A stretch of 64,000 bases of DNA, from positions 124,001 through 188,000 of the forward strand of contig WFMF01000016.1 in NCBI GenBank assembly GCA_011033025.1. Reading direction: 5' to 3'. The translations under genes were made by a program, and so were the position numbers. Shown here one piece after another: positions 24,301 to 36,400 of the stretch. The DNA is from Beroe forskalii (lineage: Eukaryota; Ctenophora; Nuda; Beroida; Beroidae). Position 1 is the first letter of the stretch. Every line of letters starts with the position of its first letter. The notes beneath the pieces are model-generated. The model worked only from the letters and a program-made list of their open reading frames with translations. It was not told the DNA's origin and made no database searches.

Positions 24301-27300
24301 GAGGCGTGTAAAATTATTCGATGATGGAAGTCGATTCTTTTTAGATGGGTTCTTTTAACTATAGATGATAGAAGTACAAAGTATGTCGGGTTACTAGGGT
24401 AGAATCTTTAGGAGGTATTGTCTGTAGGGCTTAGATGAGTTTCTAAGATGAATTAGAAGGAAGCCTTGTTTGACTGTCGTCCCAACAAGTCAGGTTTCAA
24501 ATTAAGAACCTAGAGCTGATGCATGAACTTTATCCTCTGCCAATCTTTAGTCTGAAATTCTAATGACGTGTCGAATAGAAACACAAAGCAACAAATGTAT
24601 TGAGCGAGCAGACTACAAAGAAAACATCTCAAAGACAATGTGACTCTCTGTTTAACTGCCACGCCTCACAAACACTTCCAGAGTGGAATTACTGGAGTGT
24701 AATCACTTCGATGTGTCGTATCACGTGATCTGGTGTTTTTCAAGGGTCTCAAGGCTGCATGGCGCGATGCGAAAAAAGAAATTAACAAAATAAGAAAAGT
24801 TTTGAGTGAGTGGCAAAGATTACATGCACGATATTGATACTATAATTAATAGGAGTATCCGATTGATGAGCTCACGCGAAAACCATTTTGTCGATAAAGT
24901 AAGCGAAGCTGCCTGAATATATTTCGGAATCGAACTCAAAACAATGCACCGTGTAAACCCACAATGGACTCTCCTCTGAATACCACAATGCAATAAAAGT
25001 TAAAACACATGATGAGTACAGACTCTAGCGCTCTAAATAGCGCCCTACTGTGACACTTGACAGTCAACTCAATGTATAGCGTGTACCGCTGTACTCGTAC
25101 GCCACACGGGAAAATAGGTCGTTGAGAGTGCTGTCATTATCATGGGTCAAAGTGGTAAGTTGATAACACAAAACAGCCAAAGTTTGCGCGCGCAAACTTT
25201 CAATGATAAGGGAATCTCTCCAAGGGAATACCTAATTATTATTATAACATTCAGTCAACTGTTCATATGTTATTACTCGAGTGTGTCAGACTACGAAACA
25301 GGATGCTGCATCATTTATCGTGGTTATTTTATTGTCCAGTGGTAGCGACAAGAGTCCACTAAAATACGAAACCTAAATAGATCAAAGTGACTATTTGACC
25401 AATTTAGGCTTAACCGGGCAAATAAAAAAGCGATTATAAACCACGATTCTTAAACCAAGGTTCTAAAACCATGAGTATAAATCCACGATTATAATTTTAT
25501 AATTGAACGTGCGTGACCAGTACTTAGCTGCCAATAATTCCATTATTCCTCATGATTATGAAGTAATCACATGACATGTGTGTGAGCGATCCGGCGTCAA
25601 CAACTGATGTGAGCTATAAATAAATACTGCCTAAATCTAGAGTCGGGAGTCAATTTACGAACATAAATCATGAATAATATGCAAATATTATGCTATTTGA
25701 CTGTATCAATATGGTAAGAATATATGGTAAGAATAAATTCATTCGGCAACTACAGATAAATTTGCAACAAGACTCAACATTCAATAACTGAGCAACACAT
25801 AAGGTCTGTTGTACCAGTGCATTACTGAAGGCCTTGCCACGAAAAATAGGAGTCTGACGTCATAAACCTATCATTTAAACCATATGCATCACCATAGCAA
25901 CACGCGATTTTTATTAACACACGTGCATTATGTGTTTATTAATGTTGACAAAGGAGCACTGAGCAGACATGGCGAAAATGGCCGTGAAGGAGCGCTGTTT
26001 TAACAGTTTTATCAATTTGTATGCATGTATATGGCTTGACGATGACTAATACTTATGTCAGCTTATATCATCTTAAAACTCTGGCTGTAATGTTTAAACT
26101 GTAAGCGTAAACTGGGCGCGAATTGACAGCAATGATAACAAGGAAGTCGTTCAGACTTCATAGTTGGCAGTTTTACTGCCTACGGTGGCAGTAATGTTTG
26201 GCAGTAAAGTTTAGAAGTTTGCATTGATTTCAACGAACACGAGAGCGATGACGAATTCGTTTCACACACAAAACCCTTGAACTCCAACCCCTACCAGAAC
26301 AGAAATGGTTACAGAAATGTCAGAAATAGACAGAATCGAAATAGAAACTATTGATCATTGCACGCTACAGTTACAAATGGCAAATACACAACATCGGATG
26401 GAATCGAGAGAGCCCGTCAAGCGATCCTCATCGCTCTATCCCACCACACACACTGTATAATACCCCCTCACAATAAACAGGCGATCACAATGACGTCATT
26501 TACAGTGCGCGCGCTGCCAAATCGTTAAAAATTCCCGCCTATTTTTAGTGAGCAGGGTTTAATATATGTGTTTTGTAGTCACATGTGGCTGTGAACTACA
26601 CTCCAGTACACACCAATGACCCATCAACACTCCCACCACTTGGCAGACTTCACCTCCACACTGGAAGATTGGTCACAAGGGAAATAGGCGGTTTAAAGTG
26701 GTCGATTTAGAACGTAAAATCGTGGTTATTACGACATTTTGTACTGCATGAGGGTGGCGCGCGCGACACATAGCACACTGATGCGTTCCCCGGCCATAAT
26801 AATAAATGCGAGGGGACGTTCTTTAAAATAAAGCCAAGTGACACTTTCATCAACCAATTAAATGGCGGAAATGGGGTCATGTGACTTATTTCAGCCAATT
26901 GTCAGCTCTAAAGATCAAAATATTGTCGGTGAAGCGGTGGACAAGTGCCATAAATCAAAATATTGGAAGAGTACCACTCAAATTCTGGTACGGAGCTAAA
27001 CTTTAAAATACCACTTAAATCTTACAATTTCAGAATTTCAACCACGGTTTGAATCAGGCTTCTATTTATTTGTGAGGAATATTCTATTTCTACAACTCTA
27101 AACCAACTCCTCCGCAACAAACGACGGTACGAACATACAAACCCAAAACACAATACAAATACTCTACAATAACAATTAATCTTAAACCAGCACAACTCGC
27201 CATCAGAGCCATAGAAGTCGATGGTTGTAGGTTAAGGCCCAGGAGGCCACTTACCACAGGGACCAAGGTAGTCAATCTCCGGAGGGGCGCCCCCGACTCA

Positions 27301-27454
27301 ATTGGCATCTGTAAAGATGCCATCATCTGGCATCCCAGGTAAGGGGTACTAGTCAAACTAGTAGTGCATGCCAGGTGGGTTCCAGCAGAGCTCTCTGCTA
27401 TGGAGAGCTGCCAACTCCCCACGCGTGGCGGGGGAGGCGGACAGTGAACATTGC

Positions 27455-27486
<32 letters not shown>

Positions 27487-30400
27487 AAACCAAACATATG
27501 TCCGAGGAAAGCACTCTATAAACGTCACATTTCAGAAAAAACTAAAACTGGTGGGTAAAACCGTCAAGGGAATGCGGAAACCAAAATGCCACCAACTGGA
27601 GTGTGCCGCAGCAGTGGTAAAATCGTCGGTTAAAGCAAAGGACTAAGGAGTTTGCTTTAACCCGAACTAACAACCGATTACAATTGTAGCTTACATCTTT
27701 CATAATAACAGCTGTAAATTGGTCCAGTGTTAACAAGCAGTTGATACGTATAGGTGGAATGTTGATAAGGCGGTTAAATGTTTGGCAGTATCAACGCCTA
27801 GAAAGCGTGACCACTTGAACAGGTTGGCAAAAACATCCAGTGTTCTTCATAGGACTTTACCAGAACTCAGGCCACATGAAAAGAGAGATTGGGTTCAAGA
27901 TTTAGCTTTAAAAACACATAAATACGAGAAATTATGCGAAAGAATTTAGCTACAGAACCATTGAGCATAGCGTCACTTCTCAAAAAACCAACAAAGGCGT
28001 AACTGAATAGGCACACCTAGTGTGTGTGTCTGATCCACAGTCCACACACTCAAACAACAAGCTCCGTGGACAAAGAAGAGACGCGCTATTGACCCACTAC
28101 AATCTCTGGTGTGAACAATGAGAAACTGTTGAATACATCATGGCGTAGTAGCGGCTAATTATTCCATAAAAGGAATGATTAGCCGCCATCATCGTCCTAG
28201 ATGTTACTACGTGGAAACAGTAAAGATTATAATATGAATGAACGTAGAATTCTGTGAGTACATTTCAATTAATTTGGTGAGCTATTACCCGATACTCCGA
28301 TATATGACGGGAAATGGATGTAACTAATTCATTATTACGCGGTTGTTGTTGAATCTCTAGCATGTCAGCTTGGAAACAGCGTATGCTTAAGATAGTAAAT
28401 TAATGAATAATATGGAAGTTTCGAATTAATTAAGCTAGAGAGGGGTAGGAGGCGATCCAACGGGTAGTTCAATATTAAAATCAATAAACATCGCAAGCAA
28501 ATCTTAGGACTGTACATTGCTTAAATCACTGTAAAAATTGTACCTGGTTAAACTCTTAAAAATTCAGGACCAGGACTGTACCTTGTTAAAAATTATTGTA
28601 AAAACGGTACCTGGTTAAAATTACGGCAGTCTGACAAAATCACTAGGTAAAAAACAGTACCTTATCGAAATAACTGTTAAACTGTACCTTGTTAAAATCA
28701 CAGAAATAACAGTACATTGTTGAAGTCACACAAATAACTGTACCTTATTGACATCACAGAAATAACTGTACCTTATTGAAATCACTGTAAAACAGTACAT
28801 TGTTGAAATCACACAAAGAACTGTACCTTGTTGAAATCACAGAAATAACTGTACCTTGTTGAAGTCGCTGGTCTTGGCGTACATCTCATGCCAGGTGTTG
28901 TTGAAGAGCTGCACGGTAACGCTGAACAGCTCGAAGAAGATGTTGTCTTGGGAGAAGACTATCGGAAGGAACTCTATCTCCACGCCGATATCTGGGGTGA
29001 GATGGGGTGAAATTATGTGGAAAACAATGAATATAATATAGCTGAGGGTAAAGAGGATTCAGTGGCATAACATGGAAAACCAGATACAAGATACCTGGGG
29101 AGGACGGGATTTCAGTGGAATTATGCGGAAATCACAATATAAGAGGGGAATGGGGGTTCAGTGAAATTTGTTCTTTCAATGAATTTGCTACAAGTACAAA
29201 GATCGGATTTACGTGTTGTACCCTGGCAAAGATTATTTGATCTTTTTTTATAGTGATTAGATCTATTTTAATCTACAAACTACAGTACAGAAGATGTTGT
29301 CCTGGGAGAAGATGTCCATCTGATAATTAATCTGATTATTTTGCGATCAATGATCATTCCCAAGAAATTGATGATTCTACCGAAAGAATTTTGGTGAGAG
29401 TCCCCTTGACATTGTGGAATGCTTGATGTTGTGAGTGAAGAATGTCCAGGGCGTTAAGGCGTTTATTTAAAAAACCAGTACGTTTCGCTTACGTTATTTT
29501 AATTCTGATCACTGATGTTTCTAAAAACTGAAAATTGTTACAACCTAAGCCTCATTTCTGCATGAGAATGTAACTTTCACCAATGGAATTTCAGATGCAC
29601 AGTGTTCAGCGTAGAAAGCCATGACACGCGTCAATTTTCTTCCTAATTTTCATGACAAAATGATACATTTGAAATACTGTATCACTGTTGCTTGTAGTTT
29701 TAGAATTTTGTACCTGCCACCCTTTCGTTTTATAGCACTGATCATTTACAACTTACAAGCACTCTTTTGTTTCACAAACAATTCCCTTTTGAAATGCCAC
29801 AATTCGTAAACCCGTAAAATAATTCAACGCTACCAAGTTGAGATAACCTTCGTTGCTTTTCTAGATCTTCTTCTGTAGGTGCTCTGTGTTGGGCGTTGGC
29901 GTGTTATTTCTTTATTTGCGTTTATGTCTGCATTTCTTTTTATTGCTTGATTGTCTGTCACATACTCTGTGTACTGGGCCTTGATTTACAAACACCATAA
30001 ATAAACGTACCACACAGTGCTTTGTCATGATAAATGAGAAATACCGCTGAACTTTAAAATAGTACAGGGGCATGACACGGATTTAATTTGCACATATGAA
30101 AACAATTGACAATATACACGCATGAACACTATCATAAACGAATATACGATGATTCACTTGAGTGCTTGGCAATTCACTCGAGTACCGGACATATTTTAAT
30201 TCTTTGCTGTTGATTTATCGAGGTGTCTGGGGTACTATTTTTTCCGGACGTTGCTTTATATGGTATTATTCCTCGGCGAAATTAAACAGAAATTCCTCAA
30301 AACATCCCTTACAATAATTGACAGGTTTTCCATTTAAGCATCAGATTTGAATGGAACGCAGCGGTATCACCATTAAGAATAAAAATAGCCAAATAATTCG

Positions 30401-33400
30401 ATCTTTTTATTTTAATAAGATTATTTTGTAACGTCATTGATTTAATTCAAGGGCATACACATACATAATTATTCTGATTTGCTTTTTATGGTTTTGTTTC
30501 TTTATCAAGTTGTCAATGAGCATCATTTATTGGGCGGCCAATAGCATTCAGAACTGTGATATATTGATGAATTCATTGGAAAATCCAGAACAGTTCTCGA
30601 TTCCGACCCTAGAACATTGTTGGATCATTGTTAACTTGAGATTTGCGCATTCATCTGATAGTATTGTAATTTTCAGGATGATGGCAACGTACAGTGCATG
30701 GTTGAACTAATATATAATACCTCGATCAACCCCTAAAATCCAAATCGAGTGACTGATTCCATTCTTCGTCTCCATTTCTGGTATGGGTAACGAGATAACC
30801 ACTATTGGAGGAGCTATAGCGACCGCTGGAACCGCAGTTGCATGCGGAGTAACTCTAGGACAGGTAGATGCTATCAATGCTGCCGTGAAGGAATGTGCGG
30901 AATTCACCGGATCAGCCGCCTCGAACTCCCTAGTCCGACACTCAGGGGAAGCGCTAGGTCTAGCTGTAGCTACAGGCGTCTCGGCAATAGCGGCCGGAGT
31001 TACGCTAGGTCAGTGTGAGGAACTTAACGATACGGTGACGATGTTCGGAGAGATGTTGGAGAGTTCGGCAGTTAACTTTGAGAAGGCAGCCGAGGATACG
31101 CTGAGTGGTTTCGCGGATGGGATCCCTGTCATTGGGCACATCAAGGGAGGGATACACTACGTGTGTGGGGATAGTGAGGCGGGGGAAGTAGCTATAAAAA
31201 GTGCATCCCGGACTCTGGGTGTGCTGAGTGGAGGGATAATAGGGATGAGTGCGGGACCCATGGGAATGGTGGCGGGTGGGGTGGCTGGAGGGGCTGCAAT
31301 GGACAGTCTTACGACCGGGGTGGAGTCAGCTATCAAGGGAGAGTATGTGCCCTCTGGGCAGATCAAGGCATGGACAGATGTGGCGTGCGGAGAATCAAGG
31401 AGTGCTGTGATAGGGGGTTTGGTGGGTGGACTCACAGCTCCAGTTTTAGATGCTTTCGGGGGGTTCACAGCAGGGGCCTATGTTAGTGGGCACATACGAG
31501 CGCTCCCTGGTGGAAATGTGGGAGGAACTCATGGCTTTCCAAAGGAGAGCAAACCTTTGAATGAATACCAGTTCTCAACAGAGCATGATTCTGGGGCGAC
31601 AGAACTAGTGACATGTTCGCCTTTTAAACAATCAAACGGTCACACAGTTGCAGACTTTAACAAGCAACAAAAACCTCCTTGTGAGGTGATAAACAGGCAG
31701 TACGACCTTAATGTGGACTTTTGGAAGCTAACTCTAAGTGAAGGAAAAGGAGATATTGTATTTCTAAAAGAGATAGGAAATATCACCCTTTATCGAGGGG
31801 TGAACAAGGGTAAGAACCCCTACAGAGATCTCGCTGCTGTGCACTACGATTCAGAACTCGAAGTAGGGATTTACTTCACAGATTCCCTGGAAGTTGCTAA
31901 GGAGTATGCCATCACACTGCTGACGCCCGAATTCGGGAAGATTCCGGGGGAAGTTTACGAGTTTAGGTACAATCCAGCGGATGAAGAAACGTACATGAGT
32001 TATTGGAGGGAAAAAGTAGATGAAGAACTTTCAGATATAACGGATGTTGATAATTTCAGTATAATTAGGACGGAACATTGTGGAGTAAATCATTATCAGT
32101 TTAGTCCGTATGTTTTGAAAGTCATGGAAGATAGGAATGAATTGACGCTACATTCAGTAACTGAAGTCGATGATGGATTATAAAATGAGTTTACTCTTCA
32201 CTCGTTTAACTGAGTGAATAAACGATAAACTATTGTTTTGAATTGTTTGTATCTATATTGGGATGGTGCTGGTAGACCTTGATCCGTAGACTTTTAAAAA
32301 TTTTATGCATTCAAAACTGAAAATTTCAATTGTTTTCAAACAACAAAGTTACAGGGTACTATGAGTTTGAAAATAATTCAAATTCTGTCACCGTTTCTAT
32401 CCGGCATTGCCACAACATGGAAACTTCTGGAATACCATTGGATACTCAATACTGAAGACAGATATGAAAATACGTGCGTAAAATAAAAGGGGTCGGGCAG
32501 AAAATTAATTTCGAATCCTGCAGACAATGATGATCAAAAATAATTATCAAAGAATTTCCCATCACATCATCGGGGTCTTGTTAAGTTTAAGATCTCCCAA
32601 ATTGCCAAATTTTGCGTTGGAATGCGAAACGTTCGGATGCCAAGCGTAAAATTTAGGCATCGATATCAGTAATTAACGTGACAACTGCATCTGATACCAT
32701 CTGGCAACTGATTGAATCCATATACATCACTGTGACGTTACCCGAGGAACTGAGGTATATCGGGAATCCGATGTGATTGTGGCATTCCTTTCCAAATACC
32801 GACAAAATAACAGCGCGCGCAGTTCTCACGCGCGCGCAATAATGAATTTCAAAGCGCGCAGTACACAAAATTTATTCTTCCGCGTGTTACGTCAAAAGTT
32901 TGAAGAAGACCTTACGCAGCAGGAACAAAATTACTCTGTGCCATTTTCATACATTGTTTTCCCGCAATTTCCACATGGAACAATTAAGAATAACGTTAGA
33001 GATTGTTGTGAGTAATGTTTACACATTTAAGCCTGGTCCTATTGGTTCGTTCACTTTGCGATAAGAAGGTGATTACTTTTGCGTCTAATCGGAATCGCAT
33101 TTAGAAATCACCAAAGAAATACATTTCAGTTTGGGACGTTTTTTTTGTTTTCCATTCTCTAACATAGAGTATTCCAGCTATGAGCTAAATAACTTATACC
33201 AAACAAAAGTGTGAAGTAGAGCGAGATATCATACTCACAATCTTTGGCTATTCGAAGTTGTTGAAATAACAGTCCTGCTACAGCAACTGCTGATTTAATG
33301 AAAGGACACTGTCTGTCTTTGTCTCTGCTGAGTTGATCGAGTACCATCTGCAATGTAAAATAGTGTGAAAGCCAGTCTTGTTATGATCATGAGATCGAAA

Positions 33401-36400
33401 TATGACATGTTTTTTCAGTCCTAAAACCTGGGTCCAGAAAGTATAGTTTGCTGGTTGGTAGATACTGAATATCGCATCAAATAGCATTTAAAAACGATTG
33501 AGATGACGAAATATTAAATGATTCAATGATAAGTCATACCACAACACCCTCAATCCTACCTCTCGGTGTCTATCGGTGTGTTTCTGCACGAAATGGTTGA
33601 TACACTGCAGAGCTAGGAGTCCTGGGGGACATTGCTGGAAATCACGTGTCCTGTCCGTTGTGTCCTGGGAAAGGGACGATGTAAGTGGGTTTTTGGGTGG
33701 AATCAAGATGCATTTAATAATAATACATTAACACAATAATACATTAACACAATATGATTGTATGGTGAGTACGGTAATATGTTAACTAAGACCATAGGAA
33801 ATCCTTGGCGGCTCTCGCCTGATGCGTTTACATTTGATTCTTCTTTTTTGAATGGTACAAACTACAAATTCCCAAAAGATTGTAAAAGTAGATAAGCTTT
33901 TGTCCTGTAAGTCTAGTTAGCTACTAACCGAGAACCCTAATCCACTCCATTCTGAACTGTACTGCTCTGAAAGTGCCTGAATCTTGACCCGTTCCAGCAT
34001 GGCCATCTGCTGTTCATCCTCAGCGTCAACTGGTGTCATGGCTGCGTCCTTGTGCAAACTGAGGTGTTGTAAAACATTTAGAAAAAAGAAATAAACATTT
34101 TCTTGTTTTTTTAAGAACTCTTGTCATCTCACATAGGTTATATTTCGTGTTAAAGTCATTTGAATACATCTAAATGAGATAACGGAGTCTATCCTCTAAG
34201 CTATTTAAATACCCTGCCCCTGTTATATTTGGAACATGCCATAATTACCACTCGCAGCACACACATTCTCTCCTGTCCGTACTACGCTTACACTAAGCTT
34301 TCAACTAATTGGTTTGCGTCAAACACCGAGCTACCCATTCCCTGCCACTGTGCCAGACAGTATATCAAGAGATGTAACCACAGTATCTTTATCATGAGAT
34401 TTACCCAGATTTTACCAGTGCACAATGATATTCCCACATTTCTTTTTCCAGACAATATGATGCGATTTACCCCTGATTTCTCCTGGGAATATTACTAGAT
34501 TTCCGCCAGATTCCGCCAGGAAATATCCCAGCCAGACATTTAACCAAATTTGTCGCGTTATGTATCTCACTGCATACATAGTAAGTAGAAGCAGTAAGTA
34601 GAAGATGAACATAGGAAAATTGGAATCAGGGGTATAAGTCACAATTTCACCGTATCGACCAGAGCGTGAAAGCGAATCTCACACTCACTTATATCATTAT
34701 TATCATGAGGTGAATTCATAAAACTGCTGATCATACACTCACCCTAGGAGAAGATACTGGAACTCTGATATGTGGCAAGCTATCTCCACGTCTTTAGGTG
34801 TCACTTCTCGTATCAGTTTCTAGAAAGTGTTCATGTTACAAGGGTTAGACCGTGTTTTTGAAGAAAAGACGAAAATTATCGGCAGTTTTCGCTAGTAAAT
34901 GATACTGAGTGCTACATACTCATTTCTGAGGCACCCAAAATCCGAAATCGAAAAGCTTTGGCCGATTGAGCTGAAAATTTGCACGCCATCCATGGACGAC
35001 CTAAGAAAGACATAACATACTTCAGAATCCCGAAATCAGACATTTTCTGTCTGTTATGGGGGGTTAAAATCGCGTTTTTGGGCTTAAAAACTGCCTTTTT
35101 TCGCCCCTTATTGGGCGTAGATGTCTCATGGGTGGTCAAATAGAAGTGTATCTGGTCATAAATTATGCGCCTGAAACCACTGAACCAATGATATTCGCCA
35201 GTTTTCCTTTGTTTTCCTGTAAAATCCAAAAAACCCTATTTTTACCTCTCAAAACAGTGATCCAAGCGTGTATTCATTTCTGAGGCACCCAAAATCCGAA
35301 ATCGAAAAGCTTTGGCCGATTGAGCTGAAAATTTGCACGCCATCCATGGACGACCTAAGAAAGACATACCATACTTCAGAATCCCGAAATCAGCCATTTT
35401 CTGTCTGTTATGGGGGGTTGAAATCGCGTTTTGGGCTTAAAAACTGCCTTTTTTCGCCCCTTATTGGGCGTAGATGTCTCATGGGTGGTCAAATAGAAGT
35501 GTATCTGGTCATAAATTATGCGCCTGAAACCACTGAACCAATGATATTCGCCAGTTTTCCTTTGTTTTCCTGTAAAATCCAAAAAACCCTATTTTTACCT
35601 CTCAAAACAGTGATCCAAGCTTGTATTCATTTCTGAGGCACCCAAAATCCGAAATCGAAAAGCTTTGGCCGATTGAGCTTAAAATTTGCACGCCATCCAT
35701 GGACGACCTAAGAAAGACATACCATACTTCAGAATCCCGAAATCAGCCATATTCTGTCTGTTATGGGGGGTTAAAATCGCGTTTTTCGGCTTAAAAACTG
35801 CCATTTTTCGCCCCTTATTGGGCGTAGATGTCTCATGGGTGGTCAAATAGAAGTGTATCTGGTCATAAATTATGCGCCTGAAACCACTGAACCAATGATG
35901 ATATTCGCCAGTTTTCCTTTGTTTTCCTGTAAAATCAAAAACCCTATTTTACCTCTCAAAACAGTGATCGAAGCGTGTATTCATTTCTGAGGCACCCAAA
36001 ATCCGAAATCGAAAAGCTTTGGCCGATTGAGCTGAAAATTTGCACGCCATCCATGGACGACCTAAGAAAGACATACCATACTTCAGAATCCCGAAATCAG
36101 CCATTTTCTTTCTGTTATGGGGGGTTAAAATCGCGTTTTTGGGCTTAAAAACTGCCTTTTTCGCCCCTTATTGGGCGTAGATGTCTCATGGGTGGTCAAA
36201 TAGAAGTGTATCTGGTCATAAATTATGCGCCTGAAACCACTGAACCAATGATATTCGCCAGTTTTCCTTTGTTTTCCTGTAAAATCCAAAAAAACCCTAT
36301 TTTACCTCTCAAAACAGTGATCCAAGCGTGTATTCATTTCTGAGGCACCCAAAATCCGAAATCGAAAAGCTTTGGCCGATTGAGCTGAAAATTTGCACGC

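Noticed and set aside
25142..25345. 67-codon plus-strand open frame beginning MGQSG
   Set aside because: It overlaps a palindrome and a diverged interspersed repeat and has no splice or homology support.
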